This document shows positions 55,163 through 64,000 of a stretch of 64,000 nt of DNA, piece after piece; within the stretch, counting starts at the first letter, position 1; each line of letters starts with the position of its first letter. The notes beneath the pieces were generated by a model. It did not search any database, had not been told where the DNA came from, and saw only the letters and a list, made by a program, of their open reading frames with translations. The translations under genes and the position numbers were made by a program. The stretch is from Blautia argi (GTDB lineage: Bacteria > Bacillota > Clostridia > Lachnospirales > Lachnospiraceae): contig NZ_CP030280.1 in the NCBI RefSeq assembly GCF_003287895.1, positions 226,001 through 290,000 of the forward strand, given 5' to 3'.

Positions 55163-56389
55163 CTACCCTACCAGTTTCAAAACAGCTTCAAGTGACGCGC
55201 CATTTTTTATGAACTGGTGCAGATTACCGATTCGCTCTGTTTTGACTTGATCTTGAAAATACCGGTATCCTTCCTCGAAGGTATTGTATTTCCCAGAATG
55301 CATACAGCACATGTAATGAACCAATGACATGATCAGCCAATACCGCTCGATTCCCTGCCGTGAGCGGATCTGACATTTGTCCAGCGCAAGTTTGTTTTTG
55401 CTCTGACGGAAAAATAATTCGATTGGCCACCGTTCTGTATATGTGTCAAGGATTTCCTGTGTGGATATTCCGGCATTTGTGGATATAAATACCCTCAGCG
55501 ATTTCGGATTTCCAAAAGCTTCCCGGGGATAGCTGATAATAACCACCGCGTTTGGAATATCATTGAGTTCTCCTTCGTAGCGATACACATAGAATTCACG
55601 GCCGCCAACGGTCACAAGGCTGACAGCACGGTCTGTTTTTCTCAAATGAAGGGCAAACTCACTGACTTTCTGGCGGATTCCGCATGGATAGATGACCCGG
55701 TTGGTCTTCAGCGCTCCAATCGTATAAAATCCTTTCCGGATAAAACTCTCCATTACCTTTACGGAGGTATACCAGCTGTCGCATAGGAAATAGGAAATCA
55801 CCGGTGCCACAGGAAGTTCATCCGCAATCTCCTGGACAATCTGTATCTTTGACTTTGATTTGTCATACAGGATGTCGGCATAATTCAGTATGAGCCCATT
55901 ACAGGAAAGCATGACAGAAACAATCTGATGCCCATAATCCTGACAGCCCTTTAAATGGGATTGATGAAAGTACGCCGCTTCAATTGGATGCCCGGCCTGT
56001 AACGAAGGCCTGGTATGCGAAGCAATCGTATCATCCACAATACAGAAAACAGGCTGTCCTGAGCGTTGCGCTTCCAGATAAATAACCTGTATGACGGCAT
56101 TTTTCAAAGTATCCTGGAGAGCGGAATCATTCCACTTGCCGTGGTTCAGGAAATAGGCGGTTGTGGTTCTATGCTGGTTACTTACTTCGGCGAAATCTAC
56201 AGTTTTCCCCCTGTAACCACGGAGGAAAACGGAAACAATGATAGTCATCAGATGGTTTAGGTACACATCGGATAAAAATAAGCCGAGTTTTAAGGTTTTA
56301 AAGTAATTGTAAATACTGTTAGAATGATGTATACTGTTTGCAACGGGCACCCCCTTGTTGTTTGAGTATGTTGTTTGTTGGTACTTCAA
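55163..56389 (-). CDS. IS4-family DDE transposase
   Basis: 408 residues if the TTG at 56389 is used; a GTG 14 codons later is an alternative, and neither has a strong ribosome site. DDE residues appear in CIVDDTIASHT, FLCDSWYTSVK and ERWPIELFFRQSK. The last fits the IS4 Y-(2)-R-(3)-E-(6)-K signature (YTERWPIELFFRQSK). The gene is full length with no stops. Confidence 0.9.
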   Translation of the reverse strand: MKYQQTTYSNNKGVPVANSIHHSNSIYNYFKTLKLGLFLSDVYLNHLMTIIVSVFLRGYRGKTVDFAEVSNQHRTTTAYFLNHGKWNDSALQDTLKNAVIQVIYLEAQRSGQPVFCIVDDTIASHTRPSLQAGHPIEAAYFHQSHLKGCQDYGHQIVSVMLSCNGLILNYADILYDKSKSKIQIVQEIADELPVAPVISYFLCDSWYTSVKVMESFIRKGFYTIGALKTNRVIYPCGIRQKVSEFALHLRKTDRAVSLVTVGGREFYVYRYEGELNDIPNAVVIISYPREAFGNPKSLRVFISTNAGISTQEILDTYTERWPIELFFRQSKNKLALDKCQIRSRQGIERYWLIMSLVHYMCCMHSGKYNTFEEGYRYFQDQVKTERIGNLHQFIKNGASLEAVLKLVG

Positions 56390-56420
56390 TTATACATCAT
56401 TCAACAGCGGGTGTCTTTAT

Positions 56421-56453
56421 TTTGTGCAATATTTGGTATTTACTCATTTATAG
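56421..56453. repeat. Right terminal inverted repeat of the IS4-family element
   Basis: On the minus strand it reads CTATAAATGAGTAAATA...TTGCACAAA, the partner of 55129-55161. Confidence 0.88.
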
Positions 56454-56526
56454 CTGGAAAAATAACAAAAGTTTTAAAATGTAATTGTAAATTATTATTT
56501 ATTGAATAAACGATATCGTATTTAAT

Positions 56527-56878
56527 CTATTTTGTCAAGGGCATTTTGGATAGAATCATTTCCAGGCAATTTTCATAAACGAGTTCTTTGACGTTGTCAC
56601 AGTAATCAGCAAGTGGTGGAAGCATAGAAAAATTAGTTGTGAAAAATTTATCCGTTTCCTTAAAAAATCCATTGAAGAACCAAGGTTGTTTTCCTTTGAC
56701 GGTGTTTCGGGCAAATATAGCAACGATTTCCTGATTGTATATAGTCAATAATCCTGTGTTCATACATCGGAATTTTTTGTCAGGAGAAAGGATAAATTTA
56801 TTTTCTTCATCAATCCTGTTGTAAGTAAATTGAATATAATTTCTTAAAATGCGATAAGGGTCAGAGTTTTGGACTTTC
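56527..56878 (-). pseudogene. DUF3825-like fragment
   Basis: The minus-strand frame is open from about 56878 (SDPYRILRNYIQFTYNRI) to 56527 and includes RCMNTGLLTIYNQEIVAIFA, PWFFNGFFKETDKFF and LPPLADYCDNV. These look like the C-terminal half of DUF3825 proteins (usually ~250 residues or more). There is no start codon before 56763 and the N-terminal half is missing, so it is a remnant downstream of the PTS IIC-like gene. Confidence 0.5.
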
Positions 56879-56887
56879 TTTTATTTC

Positions 56888-57946
56888 TCACATCTCAAGT
56901 TTCATATCCCCGTCTTTTATCATATGCAGCTTCCGCATACCCTGAGCGATTCCCAGTGTCAGCACTCCTGGCAGTACAAAGTGCAGAAGTACGATTTTCA
57001 CCATAACAACCGCAGGCTCTTCCTGGGCGGTCATGGTCTGGAAAGTGGAAATCTGTCCCAGTAATGCCATACTGCCAATTCCGGCTCCTGCAGCTGTGTT
57101 GTTCATTTTGGCAATCAGTGTGCTGACCGGTCCCAGAATCGCACTGGAGAGAAGGACAGGCAGCCAGATAAGGGGTCTTTTCAGAATGTTTGGAAGTTCT
57201 AAAAGGGGAGTGCCAAGCCCCAGGGACAGAAGACCTCCCACGCCGTTTTCCTTATATCCGGCAATGGCAAAGCCCACCATACTGCAGCAGCAGCCCACAG
57301 TAGCAGCGCCTGCGGCAAGACCGGTAAGATGCAAGGTGATTGCCAGCGCTGCAGCGTTTAGTGGCAGGGTGATGAAAATACACATCAGCAGGGATATGGT
57401 CATACCCATGAGAAAAGGCTTTTGCTGCGCTGCCCAGTTTACTGCATTTCCCAGATATTCCATGCCATGACTTAGAGGGATTCCTGCCCAAATGCCTACA
57501 AGAGAGCCGCCCAGGATTCCGGCAGCAGGGGCAAGTACAAGGTCAGAACGGATTCTGCCCTCTATAAGGCGTACCAGTTCAATGGCGGCAAAAGCTGCGA
57601 AAAAAGCCCCCAGAGGCTCTGTTTTTTCAGCAAGAGAAGAGATTCCCTCTGTCTGAAAAAGCGCTCCGGAAGCAAATTCTTTGGCAAAGGCTCCCACAGT
57701 CCCTGCAATGGCAGCAGAAAGAGCGGCAAGAGAGCTTTCCTCCAGGCGGCAGGCCATACCAATGCCAATGCCTGCTCCGGTAAGAGCAATGGCAAGCTGT
57801 CCCAGGTGAAGCAAAAACGCTGCCACTTGCCCGTCTAAAAGACCGGAAATCTGACAAAGCCCGGTTCCCAGTACCAGTGTGGTAAACAGCCCGTATGCCA
57901 TACCGCTAAAACCTTCAATAAAAAAGCGATTTAATATTCTTTTCAT
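56888..57946 (-). CDS. PF13303-type PTS IIC-like membrane protein (paralogue of 16238)
   Basis: 352 residues with about ten helices. Motifs GFSGMAYGLFTTLVLGT, GNAVNWAAQQKPFLMGM, LTGLAAGAATVGCCCSMVGFA and GYKENGVGGLLSLGLGTPLL align one for one with the protein at 16238-17290. Its start overlaps the stop of the S1-domain gene by 4 bp (ATGA), so the two are translationally coupled. No phosphotransferase subunits are nearby. The ligand is unknown. Confidence 0.75.
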   Translation of the reverse strand: MKRILNRFFIEGFSGMAYGLFTTLVLGTGLCQISGLLDGQVAAFLLHLGQLAIALTGAGIGIGMACRLEESSLAALSAAIAGTVGAFAKEFASGALFQTEGISSLAEKTEPLGAFFAAFAAIELVRLIEGRIRSDLVLAPAAGILGGSLVGIWAGIPLSHGMEYLGNAVNWAAQQKPFLMGMTISLLMCIFITLPLNAAALAITLHLTGLAAGAATVGCCCSMVGFAIAGYKENGVGGLLSLGLGTPLLELPNILKRPLIWLPVLLSSAILGPVSTLIAKMNNTAAGAGIGSMALLGQISTFQTMTAQEEPAVVMVKIVLLHFVLPGVLTLGIAQGMRKLHMIKDGDMKLEM

Positions 57947-58644
57947 AATTTCAGATTCTTAAATAAGGATCCAAGGGAAGTAGAGATTTCTTCACTTTCC
58001 GGTAATTCGTAATCCGGTTCTTCATCCTTTTCTTCCGGAATTTCGATTAAAGCTTTCATGCTCAGGCTGATTTTGCCGTCTTCGTTTTTAATAACTTTTG
58101 CTGTTACCGTATCCCCAATGCGTAACACGGCTTTTGGAGATTTGATTCTCTTTTCGGAAATCTGAGAAATATGTACCAGACCGGAAATGCCATCTCCCAA
58201 ATCTACAAATGCACCGTAGGTCTGCAGGGATTCTACCTTTCCTTCTACAATGCTGCCCACCTGAATGCTGTTGATTTTTTTCAGTTTTTCGGCATCGGCT
58301 TTTTCCTTTAAGATTTCTCTGGCAGAGAGAATCAGACGGTTTTCCTGCTCATCTACTTCAAACACGCGGACAGTCAGAGTCTTTTTCAGATAATCTTCCG
58401 GGTCTTCCACATAAGTAAGAGCAAGCTTGGATACAGGGATGAAAGCACGGATTCCCTCTACATACGCAATGACACCGCCTTTTACGATTCCTTCTACTGT
58501 AACCTCAAATTCTGTTTTATCTTCTTTCATCTGCTCCAGTTTGTCCCAGATAAGCATATCGTCATCTCTGAAATCAGAGAAGGACGCATTGATTTCGTCC
58601 ATGAAATCTTCCATGGTTTCCTGTTTTTTCATTTCTTCTGACAT
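57943..58644 (-). CDS. S1-domain RNA-binding protein
   Basis: 233 residues from the ATG at 58644, with GGGAGGT 7 nt upstream. The first S1 domain (TVEGIVKGGVIAYVEGIRAF, IPVSKL) is somewhat diverged. The second is canonical (GSIVEGKVESLQTYGAFVDL, GDGISGLVHISQIS). The acidic C-terminus ends SLFKNLKL. It resembles ribosomal protein S1 fragments of Firmicutes (YfmC/S1-like) that bind RNA. It is coupled to the membrane-protein gene and divergent from the pyrophosphatase gene. Confidence 0.85.
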   Translation of the reverse strand: MSEEMKKQETMEDFMDEINASFSDFRDDDMLIWDKLEQMKEDKTEFEVTVEGIVKGGVIAYVEGIRAFIPVSKLALTYVEDPEDYLKKTLTVRVFEVDEQENRLILSAREILKEKADAEKLKKINSIQVGSIVEGKVESLQTYGAFVDLGDGISGLVHISQISEKRIKSPKAVLRIGDTVTAKVIKNEDGKISLSMKALIEIPEEKDEEPDYELPESEEISTSLGSLFKNLKL

Positions 58645-58747
58645 TTTAGTACCTCCCAATTTTCAGTTTGCGTCCAGTATAACACAATTGCCCATTGATT
58701 TAGAAGTGTGTTACTATAAAATCATCATAACCCGAAAGGAAAAAAAT

Positions 58748-60412
58748 ATGGCGAAACAGGGGAAAATATATATTATAGGACACAAAAATCCGGATACAGA
58801 TTCGATTTGCTCTGCTATTGCGTATGCAGATATTAAGAATCGCCTGAATAACGGATACAGATATTCGGCAAAGCGCGCAGGACAGATAAATGAAGAAACA
58901 GAGTATGTGCTGAAAAAATTCGGTGTAGAAGCGCCGGGATATCTTTCTGATGTGGGAACTCAGGTGAAAGACATGGAAATTCGAGAAACACCGGGGGTTC
59001 CGAACAACATTTCTATTAAAGATGCCTGGGCAATTATGAAGGAGAGCAGCGCAGTAACGCTTCCCATTACAAAGGAAGACGGACAGTTGGAAGGGCTGAT
59101 TACTACAGGGGATATTGCGAAATCTTATATGGATGCCCATGACAATTACTTCCTTTCCAATGCCAGAACTCAATACAGAAGTATTGCAAATACGGTGGAC
59201 GGCACAGTGGTAACAGGAAATTCCCACGGTTATTTTGTACAGGGTAAGGTGGTTATCGGTGCCAGCCCACCCGGACAAGCTGGGAGAATTTCTGGAAGAA
59301 GACGATTTGGTCATTCTGGGGGACAGACATGAAGATCATTTGTGTGCCATTGAGCAGAACGTAAGCTGTATGATTGTGTGCAATCACGCAGAGGTGGCAG
59401 AGGATATTAAAATCGCAGCAGAGCGAAACCAGTGTGTGATTATTCAGTCTTCTCTGGACACCTTTACAGTAGCGCGTCTGATTAATCAGAGTATTCCGGT
59501 AAAGCATATTATGAAAAAAGAATAATCTGATTACCTTCCAGACTGATGACTTTACAGACCATATTAAGGATATCATGGTGCCAGAACCGGCCACCAGAGC
59601 CTTTCCTGTGGTAAATAAACCATGGAAAATACATAGGAACGGTTTCCCGCCGTAATTTGCTGGGAATGAAGAAGAAACAGTTGATTCTGGTTGACCATAA
59701 TGAAAAAACACAGGCAGTAGACAATATCGACGCCGCAGAGGTGCTGGAAATCATTGACCACCACAGACTCGGCTCTCTGGAAACCCTGCAGCCCATTATG
59801 TTCCGCAATCAGCCTGTGGGCTGTACAGCAACTATTATGTATCAGATGTATACAGAAAAGGCGCTGGAAATCAGTCCGGCCATAGCAGGACTTTTGTGTT
59901 CTGCCATTATTTCTGATACGCTGATGTTCCGTTCTCCTACCTGCACTTCTTCGGATAAAATGGCAGCAGGAGCGCTGGCTCTGATTGCAGGGATTAACAT
60001 TGAGGAGCATGCAAAGGAAATGTTTACAGCAGGCAGCAACCTGAAAGGAAAGACCACAGAGGTTATCTTCTATCAGGATTTCAAACGTTTTACCTCTGAT
60101 AAGCTGAATTTCGGCGTGGGACAGATAAGCTCCATGAACGCAGAGGAGCTGGAAGATTTAAAGCAGCGGCTGATTCCTTTCATGGAGCATGAATGTGGAA
60201 AGAACGGAATTTCTATGGTCTTTTTCATGCTTACCAATATTTTAGAGGAATCCTCTGAAGTTATTTGTTACGGAGAGGGAAGTTGCCGTCTGGTAGAGGA
60301 ATCCTTTGATGTAAAAGAATGTCAGGGAGGCTATGTGCTTCCGGGGGTAGTTTCCAGGAAGAAACAGTTGATTCCTGCTTTTATCGGAACCCTGCAGCAG
60401 AATAATAATTAG
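58748..60412 (+). pseudogene. ppaC: Family II (Mn-dependent) inorganic pyrophosphatase with CBS/DRTGG region, three frameshifts
   Basis: Three frames together make a ~550-residue enzyme. The DHH motif IIGHKNPDTDSICSAIAYAD comes first, then a regulatory CBS pair with an inserted DRTGG-like domain (KLGEFLEEDDLVILGDR, CMIVCNHAEV), then LILVDHNEKTQAVDNID and DHHRLG, and the C-terminal DHHA2 domain. The frame changes near 59262 (4-nt excess), 59522 and 59620 (one extra base each). Correcting each restores family sequence, for example KKDNLITF and GKYIGTVSRRNLLG. The enzyme removes pyrophosphate and is normally essential, so sequence error is likely. Confidence 0.85.
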
Positions 60413-60436
60413 GAATGGTTTGAAAAGGAGATTGAA

Positions 60437-61030
60437 ATGGCAAAAGCAGAGTGGAAGCCCGGAAATATGCTGTATCCGCTGCCGGTGGTAATGGTCAGTG
60501 TGGCAGACGAGGAAGGGCATGACAATATTATCACAGTTGCATGGGCGGGAACCGTCTGTACCAATCCTCCCATGGTGTCTATTTCTGTAAGACCGGAGCG
60601 TTATTCTTATCAGATGCTTCTGGATACCAGAGAATTTGTGATCAACCTGACAACGGAAAAGCTGGCCTTTGCCACAGATTACTGCGGTGTAAAGTCAGGA
60701 AGAGAGGTAGATAAGTTTAAAGAACTGCATCTGACCCGTGAAAAGGCAAGTCATGTGGGTGTTCCCATGATTGGTGAAGCGCCGGTGTCTATTGAGTGCC
60801 GGGTGCGGGAAATTCAGGAATATGGCAGTCACAGCGTTTTTACTGCAGATGTGCTGGCTGTGCATGTGGATACTGCATACATGGATGAAAAAGGCAAGTT
60901 TGACTTGGCTTTGGCAAATCCTATTGTTTATTCCCATGGGGAATATTACGGACTGGGAAAAAAGCTGGGAACCTTTGGATATAGCATTAAGAAAAAGAGA
61001 AAGAAAAAACAGCCGAAAAAGAAGGGGTGA
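60437..61030 (+). CDS. Flavin reductase-like FMN-binding protein
   Basis: 197 residues. The flavin reductase-like split-barrel fold shows NMLYPLPVVMVSVADEEG, NIITVAWAGTVCTNPPMVSI and REFVINLTT, the FMN-phosphate region. A Lys/Arg-rich tail (KKKRKKKQPKKKG) is unusual and may bind nucleic acid or acidic surfaces. AAAAGGAG precedes the ATG. It is probably cotranscribed with aroK 7 bp downstream. The electron acceptor is unknown. Confidence 0.85.
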   Translation: MAKAEWKPGNMLYPLPVVMVSVADEEGHDNIITVAWAGTVCTNPPMVSISVRPERYSYQMLLDTREFVINLTTEKLAFATDYCGVKSGREVDKFKELHLTREKASHVGVPMIGEAPVSIECRVREIQEYGSHSVFTADVLAVHVDTAYMDEKGKFDLALANPIVYSHGEYYGLGKKLGTFGYSIKKKRKKKQPKKKG

Positions 61031-61036
61031 GATACT

Positions 61037-61540
61037 GTGAATAAACAGAATGTGGTGCTAATCGGCATGCCGGGTGTGGGGAAAAGTACGGTAGGTGTGA
61101 TTCTGGCAAAGGTGCTGGGCTATGAATTTGTAGATTCAGACCTGCTGATTCAGAAGGCAGAGAAAAGACTGCTGCGGGAAATCATTGCCCAGGAAGGACA
61201 GGCGGGATTTCTCAAAATCGAAAATCGAGTGAATGCTTCTATTGATATGGAAAAAACAGTGATTGCCACAGGCGGAAGCGTGGTGTACTGCACAGAGGCC
61301 ATGGAGCATTTGAAGAAAATCGGTACAGTGGTGTATTTGAAGCTGGACTATGAAATTTTGAAAAAAAGACTGGGGAATTTGAGATGCAGAGGTGTGGTTC
61401 TGCGAAAGGGACAGACCTTAAAAGACCTGTATGATGAGAGAACGCCTCTATATGAGAAATACGCAGATATTGTTGTTGATGAGAAAAATCTGAATATTGA
61501 AGAAACTTTACAGAAAATATTGGAAAATCTGGAAAAATAA
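61037..61540 (+). CDS. aroK: Shikimate kinase
   Basis: 167 residues, GTG start with GGGGTGAGA upstream. Walker A GMPGVGKST at residues 10-18. The shikimate-binding D(S/D)D is represented by FVDSDLLI. The glycine motif is TGGSVV, and a lid region follows (RCRGVVLRKGQ). It phosphorylates shikimate in aromatic amino acid synthesis. Such short SK-like proteins in Lachnospiraceae often stand outside aro clusters, as here. Confidence 0.85.
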   Translation: MNKQNVVLIGMPGVGKSTVGVILAKVLGYEFVDSDLLIQKAEKRLLREIIAQEGQAGFLKIENRVNASIDMEKTVIATGGSVVYCTEAMEHLKKIGTVVYLKLDYEILKKRLGNLRCRGVVLRKGQTLKDLYDERTPLYEKYADIVVDEKNLNIEETLQKILENLEK

Positions 61541-61761
61541 TAGAGAATATCTCTGGGAAAATGGGCAGAAGACGCTGAAAGTGTTAATTTTTATTTACAA
61601 ATGCGCTTATCTGTTATAATATAATGGTTAAGCCATAAAATAATAACAACCTATTTTGAAATACAGACTTTGATTCGGATATGGCTTTTTCTATAGATTT
61701 AACAGAATAATTTGAAAATATCAATACTGCAAAGGTGCAGTCAATAATAAGAGGTGCGTAT

Positions 61762-63054
61762 ATGGAACAGTATGTTATCAAAGGTGGCAACCCGTTAGTC
61801 GGCGAAGTGGAGATTGGCGGTGCAAAAAATGCAGCGCTTGCCATTCTGGCAGCAGCGATTATGACAGATGAAACGGTACACATTGAAAACTTACCCGATG
61901 TTCGAGATATTAATGTTTTATTGGAAGCTATCAGAGAAATTGGTGCAACCGTTGACCGTATCGGTCCCACAGAAGTAAAGATTGCAGGGGCTACTATTGG
62001 AAATGTCAGCGTAGAATATGAATATATCAAGAAAATAAGAGCGTCTTATTATCTTTTGGGCGCTTTGTTAGGCAAATATAAAAACGCGGAGGTTCCCCTT
62101 CCCGGCGGCTGTAACATCGGAAGTCGTCCCATTGACCAGCATTTAAAGGGCTTCCGTGCGCTTGGTGCGTCTGTAGATATTATTCACGGCGCAGTTGTGG
62201 CAAAGGCTGACCATCTCACTGGGAAGCATATTTTCCTGGATATGGTGTCTGTAGGCGCTACCATTAATATTATGATGGCAGCTGCTATGGCAGAAGGAAA
62301 TACAACCATCGAGAATGCAGCCAGAGAGCCTCATGTGGTTGATGTGGCAAACTTTTTGAACAGCATGGGTGCAAATATCAAGGGTGCAGGAACAGACGTT
62401 ATCCGTATTAAGGGTGTGGACAAGCTTCATGGAACCACATACTCCATTATTCCTGACCAGATTGAAGCAGGTACCTTTATGTGCGCGGCAGCGGCAACCA
62501 TGGGTGATATTATGGTGAAGAATGTAATTCCAAAGCATCTGGAAGCAACCACTGCCAAATTAGAAGAAATCGGCTGTCAGGTGGAAGAATTTGACGATGC
62601 CGTGCGTGTAGTGGCAAATAAGCGTCTGAAACGCACAAATGTAAAGACCATGCCGTATCCCGGCTATCCCACAGATATGCAGCCTCAGTTTGCTGTAGCG
62701 CTGGTGCTGGCAGAGGGGACAAGCATTGTAACAGAAAGTATTTTTGAGAATCGTTTCAAATATGCGGACGAGCTGGCAAGAATGGGCGCAAACATTAAGG
62801 TAGAAGGAAATACCGCAATTATTGACGGTGTGGAGAAGCTTACCGGAGCCAGAGTCAGCGCGCCGGATCTGCGAGCAGGTGCAGCCTTGGTTATTGCAGG
62901 ACTTGCTTCTGAAGGCATTACCATTGTGGACGATATTGTATATATCCAGAGAGGCTATGAGAGATTCGAGGAGAAGCTCAGAAGCCTTGGGGCAGAGATT
63001 GAGAAGGTATCCAGTGAAAAGGAATTGAAGAAGTTTCAACTGCGGGTGGGATAA
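61762..63054 (+). CDS. murA: UDP-N-acetylglucosamine 1-carboxyvinyltransferase
   Basis: 430 residues from the ATG at 61762 (GAGGTG 6 nt upstream). It adds enolpyruvate to UDP-GlcNAc in the first step of peptidoglycan synthesis. The catalytic cysteine is Cys117 in PGGCNIGSRP, so fosfomycin sensitivity is expected. The N-terminal GGAKNAAL and C-terminal RAGAALVIAG are conserved. The ~220-bp leader after aroK carries a TATAAT at 61615 and no other gene. Confidence 0.96.
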   Translation: MEQYVIKGGNPLVGEVEIGGAKNAALAILAAAIMTDETVHIENLPDVRDINVLLEAIREIGATVDRIGPTEVKIAGATIGNVSVEYEYIKKIRASYYLLGALLGKYKNAEVPLPGGCNIGSRPIDQHLKGFRALGASVDIIHGAVVAKADHLTGKHIFLDMVSVGATINIMMAAAMAEGNTTIENAAREPHVVDVANFLNSMGANIKGAGTDVIRIKGVDKLHGTTYSIIPDQIEAGTFMCAAAATMGDIMVKNVIPKHLEATTAKLEEIGCQVEEFDDAVRVVANKRLKRTNVKTMPYPGYPTDMQPQFAVALVLAEGTSIVTESIFENRFKYADELARMGANIKVEGNTAIIDGVEKLTGARVSAPDLRAGAALVIAGLASEGITIVDDIVYIQRGYERFEEKLRSLGAEIEKVSSEKELKKFQLRVG

Positions 63055-63061
63055 ATAAGAC

Positions 63062-63090
63062 TTGACTTACCGCGAAAAAGCCTGTATTGT
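63062..63090 (+). promoter_or_regulatory. Promoter of metK
   Basis: TTGACT, 17 nt, TATTGT, just upstream of the S-box leader. Confidence 0.65.
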
Positions 63091-63117
63091 AGTATTGCAA
63101 CTGAATATTTATATTTT

Positions 63118-63216
63118 CTCTTATTCAGAGTGATGGAGTTACATAGGAACTGTGAAGTCACGGCAACCCCGCCAAGCGGAAGGTGCCAACCTGAGCGAGT
63201 AGTCGAACAATAAGAG
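63118..63216 (+). ncRNA. SAM-I (S-box) riboswitch
   Basis: The closing stem is CTCTTATT/AATAAGAG. Inside it are the conserved AGAG-TGATGGAG, GGCAACCCCGCC, AGGTGCCAACCTG and GCGAG segments in the canonical order. SAM binding stabilises the anti-antiterminator so that the downstream terminator forms and metK is turned off. Confidence 0.93.
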
Positions 63217-63236
63217 GATTCATATTACGAATATAC

Positions 63237-63264
63237 ATGAGTCCGCTTAGGTGGGCTCATTTTT
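63237..63264 (+). terminator. SAM riboswitch expression-platform terminator
   Basis: ATGAGTCCGC pairs with GTGGGCTCAT around TTAG, followed by TTTT. It lies between the S-box and metK. Confidence 0.85.
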
Positions 63265-63320
63265 GCGTGAAGCCCCCAGGCAGGAGAAAATATACATACA
63301 AAGAAAAGGAGAATTCATAC

Positions 63321-64000
63321 ATGGAAAAAAGATTGTTTACATCTGAATCAGTAACAGAAGGCCATCCGGATAAAATGTGCGACGCCATTTCTGATGCCAT
63401 TTTGGACGCACTTATGGAAAAAGACCCAATGAGCCGTGTAGCCTGTGAAACAGCAACCACAACCGGTATGGTAATGGTAATGGGTGAAATCACAACAAAC
63501 GCTTATGTGGATATTCCGAAAATTGTAAGAGATACAGTTCGTGAAATCGGATACACAAGAGCAAAATACGGTTTTGATGCAGATACCTGCGGTGTTATTA
63601 CAACCATTGACGAGCAGTCAGCAGATATTGCACTGGGCGTAGACAAAGCTCTGGAGGCAAAAGAAAACAAAATGTCAGAGGAAGAGCTGGACGCGATCGG
63701 AGCCGGTGACCAGGGCATGATGTTTGGATTTGCAACAGATGAAACAGAGGAATATATGCCGTACCCAATCGCTCTGGCGCACAGACTGGCTTTACAGCTT
63801 ACAAAAGTTCGCAAGGACGGAACGCTGACTTATTTAAGACCGGACGGAAAAACACAGGTAACGGTAGAATATGATGAAAATGACAGACCGGTACGTCTGG
63901 ACGCAGTAGTTCTTTCTACACAGCACGACCCGGAAGTGACTCAGGAGCAGATTCACGAGGATATTAAGAAACACGTATTTGATGTGATTCTTCCGCAGGA
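63321..64000 (+). CDS. metK: S-adenosylmethionine synthetase (3' partial)
   Basis: The ATG at 63321 follows AAAAGGAG. The frame is open through the right edge, giving the first 226 of about 395 residues. Conserved signatures are [16 protein letters not shown] (ATP-binding), GEITTNAY, and [12 protein letters not shown]. The enzyme makes SAM from methionine and ATP and is controlled by the riboswitch just upstream. The gene has no stop codon in the window. Confidence 0.96.
   Translation, partial: MEKRLFTSESVTEGHPDKMCDAISDAILDALMEKDPMSRVACETATTTGMVMVMGEITTNAYVDIPKIVRDTVREIGYTRAKYGFDADTCGVITTIDEQSADIALGVDKALEAKENKMSEEELDAIGAGDQGMMFGFATDETEEYMPYPIALAHRLALQLTKVRKDGTLTYLRPDGKTQVTVEYDENDRPVRLDAVVLSTQHDPEVTQEQIHEDIKKHVFDVILPQ

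Larger units (their letters stand above)
55129..56453 (-). mobile_element. Intact IS4-family insertion sequence (1325 bp, 7-bp target duplication)
   Basis: Terminal inverted repeats of about 33 bp begin CTATAAATGAG at both ends. The exact direct repeat CTGGAAA flanks the element at 55122-55128 and 56454-56460. One transposase gene fills the interior. A 7-bp duplication fits the ISPepr1-like group of IS4 as I remember it. Matching ends and clean duplication indicate a recent insertion. Confidence 0.9.

Overview
The window comes from a low-to-mid GC Gram-positive gut anaerobe, most likely a Lachnospiraceae member (a Blautia-like genus is my guess). The basis is the mix of SipW/TasA surface proteins, a SARP-type regulator, a SAM-I riboswitch ahead of metK, an ftsH / ksgA / murA core, orphan PF13303 PTS membrane proteins and strong AGGAGG ribosome binding sites. 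No rRNA, tRNA or CRISPR array was seen.

Layout. (1) 1-10.6 kb is a mosaic of surface-pilus genes and broken mobile DNA. It holds a long SpaA-repeat adhesin entering from the left edge, a GC-rich mobile-element segment with an inducible-looking Mef-like drug efflux gene and an oriT-like hairpin region, the last ~55 codons of a class B sortase, a truncated pilin, and then remnants of an MFS transporter, a ThyX-like protein, a GH29 fucosidase, an IS256-type transposase, a WYL regulator and a LexA-like protein, plus a DUF1016 nuclease. (2) 10.7-22.4 kb is sugar metabolism: a mannitol-dehydrogenase-type oxidoreductase, the dTDP-rhamnose operon rfbA-B-D-C, a PTS IIC-like membrane protein, and an AraC regulator divergent from a GH2 beta-glycosidase and a GPH symporter. 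(3) 22.6-38.5 kb is the most distinctive part: Hsp20, a SARP/BTAD regulator with a G8 tract at its frameshift, two small proteins sharing a domain I do not recognise, and then a ten-gene co-directional operon of a vWA/SpaA adhesin, five TasA-like proteins, two SipW-type signal peptidases, a sortase-type anchored protein and a MucBP protein, followed by a diguanylate cyclase. It looks like an extracellular fibre / biofilm matrix assembly system. (4) 38.5-47.6 kb has cysK, an HPr-like gene, a five-gene cluster (DUF1266 lipoprotein, membrane protein, two XpaC-like proteins, a degenerate sigma-like protein) and ftsH. (5) 47.7-64 kb has queT, a TPR/P-loop protein with ksgA, a ROK regulator, a DUF1002 secreted protein, an intact IS4-family element with 7-bp target duplication, a second PF13303 protein with an S1-domain protein, a family II pyrophosphatase, a flavin reductase, a shikimate kinase, murA and metK (cut by the right edge).

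A recurring oddity is that many otherwise normal genes carry a net +1 frameshift, most of them in short homopolymers. These lie at about 11108, 27073, 39773, 40898, 50439, and three times in the pyrophosphatase gene. Several look like sequence or assembly errors rather than biology, so frameshifted genes are labelled pseudogene with that caveat. The G8 tract in the SARP gene does not fit the simple +1 pattern and is the best candidate for real phase variation.
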